Positions 14,101-26,600 of a stretch of 64,000 bases of DNA are shown piece after piece. Both the position numbers and the translations under genes were made by a program. Within the stretch, counting starts at the first letter, position 1. Each line of letters begins with the position of its first letter. Location of the stretch: NCBI RefSeq assembly GCF_043641665.1, contig NC_092184.1, positions 15,126,108 to 15,190,107 on the forward strand. Direction: 5' to 3'. A model generated the notes under the pieces. The model did not search any database. It was not told the origin of the DNA and saw only the letters and a list, made by a program, of their open reading frames with translations. This DNA comes from Enoplosus armatus (taxonomy: Eukaryota > Chordata > Actinopteri > Centrarchiformes > Enoplosidae).

Positions 14101-17100
14101 GCTAAATTGATCAATAGGACACTCTTGTCCTGTAATACTTAAGTAATTTACTCAGTTCAAAGAAGTTACACATGGATTAGAAAAGTTCTCAGGTTTTGTT
14201 GCAAGGCTCTCGATCAGCAGCAGTGTGAACAGTGTAGCACCTTGAACCACCTCTTTTCCTTCCCCAGTTCTAGAGGACAGCAGACAGCATAGCGTGAAGA
14301 AATGTCTATCCCCCGGCCCTCATGTCAGGAATCCTGATGAGGTTTATTGGGGCAGAAAGGGCACTGTTTTCCCCCTGAGGCTGTAGCTTGAGCTCCAGAA
14401 CTATTGCTCTTGTCTCTCTAACACACAGCACACCTCTCTCCCTTTCTCTGTCTGTCTCATACACTCACTTAATGCTCTCTATCTTTAAATCAATACTTCA
14501 ATATACATCAGTGGTACACTGCTATGGTCACATGTTGAGTGACATCAGTGTATTAGACCAAATTGTAATACAGAAGTGGTTTGAAGACGTAGTATCACTG
14601 TGTGGGTGTAGACTACTTCTTTCTCAGTGGCAGGGAGTGGAAAGCAGTGACGTCATGCTGGCTGTGTATTTGTGTGTGCACCCACATTGTGTGACTCAGG
14701 TATATAGATTAGATAACAAGCAGTGTGTGTGTGTGTGTTCTCTCCCCTTGGCAGGCTGCAGGCATGAATCAGGCCGTTCAAGAGACTGTATCATTACACC
14801 ATTGAGATAGAATCACAGAGCAGTTTTAAAGAGGTGGCATGAATGGCTGGCTGGCTGGAAAGGACATATTGCCAGTTCCATACGGTACTTGGCAAGCCTA
14901 GTGGCATGACTCGGCACAAAAAAACAGCTGAGGACATTGTGCTGTCACACTGTTACACTCTAGTTGTACCAAGTTTTCCGGTCTAATCTAACGTCTGAGG
15001 ATGTTTTGCAGTGTGTAAACCAGGTTATGTTGTATGGAATGGAACACACTTCAGTCAGATCTCCGCAGCCTGCAGGCAACTCCCAAAACTGTCCAATCCT
15101 CTCCCAGTTTTAGACAGGCCCCACCTCTCCCAGCCCCAACAACACCTGTGCTGTGGGCTGTGTTGCTCTGCTTCTGGTAGCAGACTCCAGATTACTGCAG
15201 CAACTCCATATAGCACAAGTTACAACAGCAGCATTGTCTGACAGGAAAAGGTCAGGGTCAAGCTTACTTTATCAAGTGTCCACCTACTTTGTTTTGTAAC
15301 TTGGGTACCTCGGCTGTATCCTTCCTCCTAACTCTTATTCTCATGATTAGTTTGACGTTTCTGTTTTTGTGTTGGCTTGTTTTAAACATTGAATGAAATG
15401 CTTATAATTAAACACAAAGTTAAACTTTATTAATCTGTTTATATCTGCTTTTACTGACGCTAAGAGGAACTGAGAATAACTTGAAGTGCTTCCTCTGAAT
15501 CTTGCATGAGTTGTACTAGTTCCTTATTGTTCACTGTTTTCCTTCCTCTTCAGTGTGGGAGATCCTTTCACAGAAATGGCTGTGTGTCAGAGTCCTGCTC
15601 CTTCAGGGCTGTTTGTCCCTCCCTCCTTCTCTACTTTTTCTCTCTCTCCATGGTCTGGTCTGGTCCCAGCCTCTCTTGCTGCCACTGTTGCTGCAGTTGG
15701 CCTAGGTCTGCCACAGTTTTCCATCAAAACACCAAACCTCAATGGAGCATTCAAGCCCAGGCCCGCTCCAGTGCTGCCCCTCCCTCCCATCCCACCCTTT
15801 TCTGACTCTGCCTTCTTTCTCCCTTTCTCACTCCCTGCAAATTTAACGGCCCCGTCCAGAAAGAGGTCCTAGCTCAGACTTGAAGACTTTTTTTTAGCTG
15901 GATCTCAGGAATTGAATGAGCTGAGGAAAAATTATTATTCTGTAGGTTTAGAGTCTAGTTTCTCAAATCTACATATCATCTCTAGTCTAAAAATGGGTGA
16001 CTTGAATCCACACTAGTAGAGCAGCTGCAATTGTTAGTGTTACACTAGTAGAAAGATTTACAATGTCCAGGTTTGTTTTGGTTTTTTATGTATTACCAAG
16101 AAAACATTTTTTAAAGTGCTACAGCAGGGCAAAGCTTCAATAGACTGTTTATTAATCTAGCTTGACTCAGTCATTTAGGCCTATAAATACTACCTTGCAG
16201 AGTGGTATTAATGATTAAATCACATGCTTGGGGAGGTTAAATTTTATTACCACTACTGTTCACATTGTATCTCACAATATAAGTGTCTACTTTCTGAGAG
16301 CAGTAGCACACATTCACAATTGAGAAGCTGGAATCAAATATCTTTTGGCATTTTTGCTTAAAAATTAAAATGATTACACAGAACATTAATCACCAACTAT
16401 TTTGATTGATTAATTTTCGGTCAATCCCTTAGTCAATCAATCAACTAATAGCTCTATTATTTCCTCATTTATCGTATAAGTCATTTATTGTTGTGAGTGA
16501 GTTGAGTGTATAGTAGAGCGTTTAAAGTATCATTAGGACACAGAACAATAAACCACTGTTGTCTACTGAACAGAGAATTCACCACTCATGTGGAGCCATT
16601 GTGGTAGTTCACTAGAGATATACTGTGAAGTTATGTGAGCTATGACTGTGTGTCTGTGATACTTTTCAGTGAAAACTCAAGAGAAACGTTGCCCTGATAG
16701 TGAGACTTTTTTAAAATGACCATTCAGCTTTGCAGTGACTGTAGCCTGTATCCATCAAGATACAGGGCTATTGTAACAAACATGTCCTTTTCAGAAATAT
16801 AGTATTCTGCTATGGAGGCATGTATGACTTATTACAAACCTCAGCGACAAGCCAGAGCTAAGGTAAAATAATGGAGCCTGTTAAGCTATTTAACTGCCCG
16901 CATAACTATGACAGTTACTTATTTTGGACAGTAAATCTGGGGTTAGGGTTGAGAGTGCATGCTGTCTTTAACATGTATTGCTCAAGTAACGAAGTTAAAT
17001 GCATCAGAATAAAAACTGACACGTCAGGGTGAGGCCAACAGGTCTTTTACTTGCTCCTATTACATGTTTACTGGCCTATCACAAATGAAAAATAACTTTT

Positions 17101-20100
17101 CTTTTCAGAACATTAATATGTATTTTAGAGTTTAAGACGACAAAAATTATTAATCACGTTTAATCTAAAGTAATATGTTGAAAGTTTTCACACTCTTTAG
17201 TATTTATTTATAATCAACATGTTTTAACTTTGCAATGTGTTTCTTTCCAATCTCTATGTTTGCCATGAAATTCAGAAGGGCAGGACAGTGCAAAGCAATG
17301 TAAACATGGAAACACAATGGATGTAGTAATTGTGCTCTATTCTTTTTGAATTATCAGCATGACTTAACATGTCAACTTTTACAAGCCGACTATAAGTGTG
17401 TATTTTTTGCACTTGTAACAGAGGAGAAGGCAAAACAGAACAGGGATTCATGAGGCTTGTAACTCTTTCCGTTTATTTGTATTGCCACTACATAAATCAG
17501 GCATGATGACTTTAGTTGTCAGTTTGCTGCTTTGCTAACATACAGGACTAGGTGCTGCAGAGTCTTGTTGTAGGGACTGAGTTTGTGGTACTTGTCGGTG
17601 CCTTATTTGTACATTTCTCATTTTTCAACTAAAGGACACTTTTGCTTCCACATTGAAAGTAACTCCTTTTTTTTTTTATTTCACTTCGTCATTTCAAAAT
17701 AGCTGTTACCATTTCTGTCTCAGACTACCCTCGCTGTAGCTCTGAGGAGGCATTCGATTTGATTGGGTAGAGAGAGCACAACAGAGAGGAGGTTTGTCAG
17801 TGGAGACTTATTGTTGAATAACTAAATGTAATAGTAAAACATTGTGTGTGTGTGTGTGTGTGTAATTATGAGGACAATACATACTCTACTGTGTATAGGG
17901 ACACAGTTTAATTAAATGTTACAACTATCGCTACAAAGATGGATTACGTCAGGTAGCAGCTCCCTGTATACAAACTATATATCGAACTATATTGTTTGTC
18001 AGTTAATTTTGTTTTGATTGCGTAGTTTTGACAGTTCTTTGTTGATCCAATATGTCTGTAATTACTATGCAGTTTTTGAATCCCTTGGCTTCTTTGGAGT
18101 TCTGTTCAGTTTCATATATTGCTTTAAAAAGCTTTCATATCACATAACTGATTGCCAGGCAAAGTTTACATTCAACAGTTCTGGCCTGCAGTGACCCTCT
18201 CTCTCTACTTTTCTTTGCCTCCTAAGTTGTGATGAAGTTTCTGCATCTTTTTCATACAGGTTTGACCGTCTCACAATCAGTACTGCTGTGTTGTGTAGTT
18301 ACACTGTGATGCTGGTGGGTCATCAAAATCATCAAAATCAATATGACAGCAGTACTCTCATCCACCCAGGCGGAAAGCTGTCCTTTGAGAGAGAGTTTTT
18401 ATTTTATCCTTTTCTTTTATGTTAACGTAATTTGGTTGCCAGGGGCAACAAGGGAACTTATACGGTCAGGCCCTTGAGTGGTATGTTTGTATGTTTTCAC
18501 CAACTTCTACCAGAGGCCTGGCAGTTTCAGGACAGGATATTTTTGGTTTGCCATTTAGAATTGCTACCTTTTTATTTAAGAAATGTCACAGTATTTTTAT
18601 TATAATGCTGAAACTCATACTGTGTTTGATATCCTTGGACCTCACACAACAGCAAGCCCTATCACTTTAAGTACATGTATTTGTATGCAAAATAATTTCT
18701 TAATCCTGGCTTTTCACTTTCGTACACCCTTCAGTCTCAGTAATGTTGTTTTTCTCTCTGTTCCCTTGTTTCTGTCCCGTGCTGCGATCTCTCTTCATGA
18801 CCTCTCCTAAGCCATTAAATGTGTCTCAGGCAGCTCATTTCATGGTCCCATGGTTTTATTTGGGATGTAGATATAATTCAAACAAAATTCCTTTTCACTT
18901 CTCTTTCAACTGTTTTAACATGTACAAAACACTATTGAAACATTTGGTAGGGGTGCAGCATTATTTCTGAAAGCATGATTCATAATTCCAGTTCAGCATA
19001 GACATTACAGACAGCCTGATGCATCATCCAGCCCCTTAAAACTTGGTTTGCCGGTCACGTTTTCATTTGTTCCTGTATAATCAACCAAAAACAACATCTG
19101 CCTACTCACATTTGCCATCCCTGTGCTTGTACGTACGCTTGTCCCAGTTCAGTGTGTGTGTGTGTGTGTGTGTGTATGTGTTTTTATGTGCTGACTTTTC
19201 CATCTCTCCAATTCAGAGGTTTCTTAGGGAGTGGGCTACTTAAAGCTAGTTTTTTTTCTGCTGGAGGCTCTGGAACTTATTACAGTTTGAGGCATTTTCA
19301 TAAACGGGCCATTCAGCTGCCCCTGCATGGCTCTGAATGGGACACACTGTCGCCAGGAGAAAGAGAGTTAATGTGGGCTAGTTAGCCATGAGACCTCCGT
19401 ATTACGGAAGACTAGTGTTATGAAATGTGTAGTTATTCATATTACTGTTTTGTAGTAAACTACATTGTGCATTTAGATTTTACCAAAGTTTTTAAAGCAT
19501 TTTACAAAGCATACTGCATGGAGGCTTATTTTGAGTGTTTTCAGTGTCAAACCTTACTGGAAATGAACTGGTGTCCCGCCTAGCAAAGATGTCCTGAATA
19601 AAGAGATGCGGGCTTGACAATAAAGTATAAAAAGGTATTGGTTTTCATGGGGTTATTTCCTAGCTTGGACATCAATCTTTTCCAAGCTTTCCACTTCATC
19701 ACAATAAAAAACTGAATCTAAATTTAGGCTTTATGGTAACTATGCAACAATATAACTTTTAACCCAGTTGAAGTGGTTTTTCTTACTACGTGAAGAAGAA
19801 TGGCAAAACATGGCCCCCTCTGTCAGAAAATGAGCTATGCCCCGCAGCTCATGTCGAGGGGCTGAGGGGCCACACAGATAATTGGCACAAACTTCATGGG
19901 TGCTCAGGAGATTTTTCTGTCTGTGGGAAGTGTATTACAGATAAAATATGTGATTAATATTTCCTTTTAAATAGCTTTGGAATAGATTATCTTGGGGTTC
20001 CCCAATGCCTTACAGGGAACCTAGAACACGAAAGGGGATTTTGCCCATTTTAACATGTGACTTATGTCTTTATCCTTCATGGAGTACTGGAGTTGGTTCT

Positions 20101-21684
20101 TGTATAAGAATAGTCAGGTTTTGTTAGACGCCTACTCCCACAGATGCCAATTTGCACTCTTTGTAGAATTGATTTGAACTTTTTGTCTATGAAGATGTCA
20201 CTCTGAGCTGCCTTTTATGTCCATAAGGCTGTATCCTAAAGATGAAATCAAACACCTACTGTGAGAATTAACAGTGCAGTATCTCCTTAGTCTAAGACTG
20301 CCAAACAGTAAGTCAGTAGACAAATCTCTAACTTCCTGGAAAACATCACCTTTTCCAACATGGTGCTGACAGCATCCCTAAATTATTTCATCACACTGTG
20401 GTAGGAATCAGTCTCAGGTGGCAGTAATCAGTCTCAGGGCAAGCTGCCTAGAAGGAAACAGGCCATGGATGCGATTCGGATATGATTATTACAGTCAGGT
20501 CGTGATGTCTGTGAGGAACTAAATCACAGCGCACACACACACATTTACACACAGCTGAGATCAGAGAGCCAGACGACATTTGACCTGGAAAAGGCTTTAA
20601 TCTGCAGCTGAAGAACTCTGATGTTTGATCAGGATTATCATGTTTACTGCTATATGGGTCTCAGTAGAAGCCGTCAGCTTGGCATCTTGTTTTTCAGCCT
20701 CCATACAGCCATAAACAGCTCAGCTTTTGTTGACTTTGTTACATTAAGAGTCTGCCAGGTCATTTCTGTGAGATACTGATGGTCATTCTGTTTTATTTTG
20801 CAGGTTTCCCAAGAAAGCAAACAGGTAAGAATCTTTATTATCTCATATTATATTGCAAAGATATATGCATGCTTATGGGTAGGTAACACTGTGGCCACAT
20901 GCACACCAATGGTTTACATGCACAGAGCTCCAGATGAGGGAAATGAGGCAGCTTTTACTAGCCCTCGTATGCTGCAACACAGAAGTCTTCACAGAATTTG
21001 GACCAAACATACCCCCCCCCCCCCCCCCCAAACCCATGTACACACACAGAGTGAGGGACAAAGGGGTCCCTCTTCTAAGGGCGGCCCATCACTGCCTTTC
21101 ACTGTGAACAGAACAGTGGCCTTTCACAGTTGGGGCCAGTATAGGCAGAGGCAGCCATACATAGCCTCCCGAGGTTCAAGTCGGAGTCTGGCCTTGTAGC
21201 ACCTCCTCTGAGGAGCGTCCTTTCTCTGGCCTTGCTCCCTGGGCGCTCAGCAGAGCGGCTCCACATCCTCTCTGGCTACCACATTATACAGTAGACACTC
21301 TCAGCATGAGGAGGTCCTCTTGCCACATTATTCTCAATGCTGAAGTGAACAATTGTTGGTTCTGTGTGCTAGTGTAACTTCTCCTTAGCCTTCACTTGCC
21401 CGTAGCTTGTGCATATACAGGGAAGTAGTACAGAAAGACACAATGACACTGCCTGTAAAAAATGCTACTTAAAAAAGACCAAAGTGTTGTATGTGACAGC
21501 ACATACTGGATAACTGCCAACGTTTTGCACTGTTTAGCCACTTGTTTTTTGGTGGGATTACCTGTTTCTCATGGGTGTCCCTCTTTCTCCAGAACCAGCA
21601 GCATTCTCAGTAGAGACCACCCCCCGGACAAGAAACCCAAAAGTGACAAAACCTCACTTCCCTCCAATGAATTTGACCCCACAG
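8139..21684 (+). CDS. arhgef12: arhgef12 coding exons 1-3: N-terminal segment (residues 1-49)
   Basis: Exon 1 coding part is 8139-8170 (donor GACAG|gtacag), exon 2 is 20804-20824 (21-nt microexon, ttgcag to CAG|gtaaga), and exon 3 is 21593-21684 (ctccag to ACAG|gtagct). Together they encode MSDTQSSFTDRF, then PKKANRTSSILSRDHPPD, a lysine-rich stretch and NEFDPTG. This parallels the mammalian N-terminus, which has the same order of conserved blocks. Intron 1 is 12.6 kb. The segment is polar and probably disordered. Confidence 0.9.
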
Positions 21685-21876
21685 GTAGCTTCCCACTTTT
21701 GGTTTCGTTCTCATACGCCTGTTCTGTTTTTCTTATTCACTCTCTTTCTTTTATTCTCTGTCACATACTCTTACATACTTTTTTCCCCATCCTGTCCCTC
21801 TATCTCTGTATGCATCACTTTATCTGACTGCCTTGTACTTTTCTGTCTGTCGCTCTCACCCTTTTTTCTCTCTCTC

Positions 21877-21959
<83 letters not shown>

Positions 21960-23619
21960 CACAGTCTCATAAAACAATTGTGATGGTTTGCTCGATGCAC
22001 AAGGCATGCTGGGATGGTGAAAGGTGGTGTGTGTATCTTGCTCTATGCTTTGTGCTCTCTTTGAAAACTTAACTTTTGTTTTACTTGTGTGGTCTGATCT
22101 GAGATAATTGTTTGGGTCTTATCACTGGAGCCTAACAACTTATTTTGAACAAGAGTTGGAATTGTCTCTCTTTTTGAGTTAATTCAGCTAATGGACAGTA
22201 TAATATGTCTTTATTACACTGCATTATACCAACAGTTTGGCAGAAGCTTATGTTGTGTTACATGTTTTAAGCTGATAAGCGCACAAAGGTTTGGTTATAG
22301 GACTCTGCAGCTGCATGTTTAATGTCCACAAGGTTCTTGTAGTTTTACATTAATCAGTGCACTGTGGGTTTTGACTGCTCAAAGTGGTTGGGTGGTCTCA
22401 ATGTGTACTTGAAGGGCACAAAAGCCACTAAGCCTGTTATGCACTGCAGTTTCAAGTTTATTGCAGGGTGAGATTGTTAGGCTTCAGAAACAGACTAGTT
22501 TGATATGGTGACACTCCCTGTGGTATTTGTCAGCAATTGGGGCAGTATGATTTGAGATATGGCTGAAGCCTCTGTATTCAAAATAAAACCGAAAATCCTC
22601 TGACCACATGGTTATGGCTTATCTCTGTATGATGCAACAAAACATAGACACGATGTGTTCTCTCAGTGGTTACACAAGACATGCACTTTGTTGCCTGTCT
22701 GTGTATAGTGCCACACTAAAATCTTTTTCCATGTATTTCTCTGATGGTTTGGTCCATATTTGGAATGATGCAGTGATTGAAGTTGCCACAGACAAGCAAA
22801 TTATTCTTTATTTAATTGAAACCTACATCTTTAGGTCATCCTTAGATTATTGTTTCTCGACATAATTCATATTTGAATTGACCCTTTGCCTGCATGTCGT
22901 TAGTCTATATTTCTGTTCATCCCTTTTAGTTATCTGCAAGTTGCATGAACTCTTTAACAATCTTTTCCCAGATGTTCTTCTAGTTGCTCCTTTTCTGTCA
23001 TAATTTCAAAGTAGTTTGGGTTTATTAGGGATGGGCAGGAGTAGTCAGACACTCTGGTAATGGATGTTAACACTGGCTCATGAGATTCACATGTTTAATA
23101 ATATGTGCAGTAAATACGTTATGTATTATCTTTAAAGGCTTAAAGTATACTGGACAAAAAGGCTACTTATTTCGATTTATTGGACCAAGACCTGTTCCTC
23201 CTGTAACTTTGTTTTGGATTTATTTTTATCATCAGCTCCTTTGCCACAACTTGTAAAACCACCTTCTGGTGTGCATTGAGTATAATTGCAATGTCAGCAG
23301 CCGTGCTTCATCGTACTATAATTGATTGCAATTTGAGGATACAGGAGTCCTAATATGAAGGCTCAGAAAATGGGCCCCCTGTCATTAAAGTCACAATGAA
23401 TTGGTAGAGTGACACCTATAGGAGTGGAGGTATTTTAAAAAGAGTTCTTTCAACAAAGACCAAGCCAGTTTTTTTAGTGACTGCACTCCTGCCTATCCAA
23501 ACCATTATGTTTTATTAAACTACCTATTTGTTCATTTAATTTTTCTTCTCCCATGATTGTTTCTCCCTCATGATTTTCTCTTTCCTGTTTTGTGTTTCCT
23601 TTCCTTGTGTTGGTTCTTG

Positions 23620-23669
<50 letters not shown>

Positions 23670-26600
23670 CTGTGCTGTCTGCGCTGTCTGCGCTGTGGTC
23701 TGCGTGGTGGGGGCTGTGAGCAGAAGCTCTGGTGGTGCAGAAGAGTGGCAGCAGCAGTGTGCTAGCAGAGGGGAAGCCTGAGTCCTGTGGTAAGATGCTC
23801 CTGCTGGAATGGCTGGTGTGACAGCTGCATCTATACATCCTGCAGATCCTGGTGTGAAGTTGCCACTAGATGTTTGTTTTAAGCAGAGTGATGACAAAAG
23901 AGTTTCATTTATTTTATTTATTTTTAATCATTAGAATATTTGACTGCATGGTCAGAGGAATGGCCCTCTGAGTTGGGCGCAGACTCAATTTTACCTGCTT
24001 TGCAAACATAACGGTTAAATTCATGCTTAAGAAAAATCAATACACAATTTATATTAGATGACGTTGCTGAAGCCAGCAGGAAGCATACTTTCCCATGGCT
24101 ATGTGTATTCGACCTTCCTGTTTCCAATCACCGGGTTTTTGGTCTGTGTACTTGTTGTTGATCAGAACAACTGGCTCAGTGATTACTTTGCCAGGTTGTG
24201 AGATATTTGGCTTTTAATAATTTCAAAAGAAAACCACTTAAGGAAAGTTCTAGGCTAGAGCTAAATACACCACTTGCATCTCAACCCATTTTTAGTAACT
24301 TTTTCCACAGTGAATAATGGTCACCATTGGAATTCATTGTTGAAGGCCTTAGCAGCTGTGTACTACTTAAAAGATGAGTTTTGGATTACGAGGATGCAGT
24401 TACACAGTTTACATTAAACCATAATCCCACACTTGAGACAGGTCCTAATATTGATGTAAATTTTCAGTTAAGTGATCATCTAAATGTGATTTAGAAATTA
24501 AGCTCACACAAAAGATAATATTTACATGCTTACAAGGACTTACTTTCACTTAGAGTAAAGCCAAGCACTGAACAAAGGGTTTAGTGACGTGTTTTCAAAA
24601 TCCACATGTTAGCAGGGTCATTATGGAGCCTCATTGGCCCTGTGGTGTGAGAGTGTCGTCATAACCCTGTTGCACTGCTCTCTCTTGCTTCTTACGTCAT
24701 CAGGACACCTTTTCACAATTTCTTTAGACGGAGACAGCATTTCTGTCTTTAGAAGGAGATAGAAATTGTCAAGTAATTTAAGATTTCCAATAAACTGACT
24801 TCCAGTGGGTGCCTGACCTCACATGCAGTGAATTGACAAAACAAATTCTCAAGGCAGCTGTCAGAAATGCCAGTTTATGCTGATGTCCAGTCTCTGTCTA
24901 GGACACAGTTTATGAAGATTATCCACTACTATCAAATTCAACAAAGTATAGATGTGTACTTTCTGTTTGAATCAGTAATCTCCATTGTGTCTGGTCTTGC
25001 ACCAATTTAAAATGGAAGAAATTCACTAATGAAAAGCCTTCATCACAGAGCAGCATCTGATTACTCAGACTTTTAGATTTAAGAAAAGTAGTCTGACCTT
25101 TATATGTGGTATTCTAATGACTTAGGTTCCTTCTTTTTGTGATTGTGTGGCTAAAGGTACGCTGTCAGTATTAAAGGTCAGTTTATTCTGTAGAGTACAT
25201 TTTCTTGTGTTTCAGCAAAGGGTGCCGATTACGGCTCAGTTAAACCTCTGAATAATACATTAGCTTAGATGGATTAACCTGATCAGTGATCATGTCAGCA
25301 CTCCCACTCCTCAGGGTTTGTAAAAACCAACCAAAGATCTCTAAAATACTGTCAAGCATAGAGCGCAGGCAAAAGATGAACATCTAGAGGCAAATTCACA
25401 CCAGCTCTTTAAACCATATGGCTTCATCTATTTCCTTGACACCCCTGCCCTTTCCCCATTTCCCTCCCCCCTGCTCCATCAGCTTGACCTAACCCATGCC
25501 CCTCCCCTAACCTCTGTCCATGTATTAGCTCCTGTTCCTTCTACTCTACAACCCCCACCCCACCACTGCCCTTATCGATTGACTCTCCTCTCTGGTTGAT
25601 GCTGTACTGACCAGGAAATCTCAGACACAACAAGAAACCCGTTCACGGGTCACCTCACTCAGTTGGGGTTACTTATAAAATCTGCTCTATAGAGATGTTT
25701 TCAGAAAGCTTGTTAGTATTGGAAAATCAACTCACTTCTCATGATAACATGAGATGACATTTTTTTCTCTATTTGAGCATTATGCATTCTTTGCATTGTG
25801 TTTTCTTTAGTGTGTACTGTCCTGTCAGTCTAGTCAGTGTCAGCCAGACATTAGATAAGCTCTAATCTCTTCTTGCTAATGAAACGCTGCATACAAAAAC
25901 CTGAAAAGTAACATTCCTCCTTCTGGCCTGTGAGACTACAACCAAATGCGTCTGGGGTGTCAGATCTGTTTCAAACATCAGAAGGACTATAAAAAGTATT
26001 TACATTTACAAGAGGATTTATTATTATTTTTTGTTGTCTTGTCACCAAATGAGGTAGTAGGTAGTAAAACACTTTCTTTACTGTATATGCCTAGATTATA
26101 GGATGTTATCATGTTATCCTGGAGATGTGCTATGTTAAAGAATAGTTTCACATTTTTCTTAAAACAACCCACATGCCCATATGTACTGTACATTGAAGGC
26201 ATTATTGGTCACTGTAATTGTTCCTCTTGTCCATGCTGCCTGCAAAGATATCCCTTCTTTCATGGTCAGTATGTAGTGAATACAGAGATCAATCATTTAT
26301 AATGTACATGCAGTTATGTGAGTATTGTTTTAAGATACTTTGATACTTGATAGACTTTGAAATCTGTGAACCTATCCATCCCATCATCCTACCATTCCCT
26401 TATCCTTTGGCAAAACCCAATTGCCCCACACATACCAGGACTCACTCAAAAAATCAAGTGTAAAAAGCAACATACACTTCATCAACCGCAAAATGTATTC
26501 ATGTTTCAACTTATTTGAAATATCTGCTTAACAATTTAGGATATGGTTTAGTTTTATTTTTCAGAAAGTTTGTAGTTGATGCACTGGCTTCTGTCAGTTA

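Larger units (their letters stand above)
8171..20803 (+). other. arhgef12: arhgef12 intron 1: contents
   Basis: This is 12.6 kb without a supported gene. It holds a dispersed element at 10066-10305, a second repeat at about 10310-10855 with a GC-rich hairpin, another element copy at 16312-16456, and TG microsatellites at 14725, 17843 and 19152. One pyrimidine-rich open frame at 15555-15872 is discussed as a finding. I see no RNA gene and no coding exon whose phase would fit between exons 1 and 2. Confidence 0.6.

Noticed and set aside
21571..22007. Overlapping ORFs on both strands rich in His-Thr or Cys-Val repeats
   Set aside because: They are translations of the (AC)n microsatellite and flanking pyrimidine-rich DNA; the same holds for frames over the tracts at 19152, 23622, 34779, 35027, 36632, 49707 and 57151.
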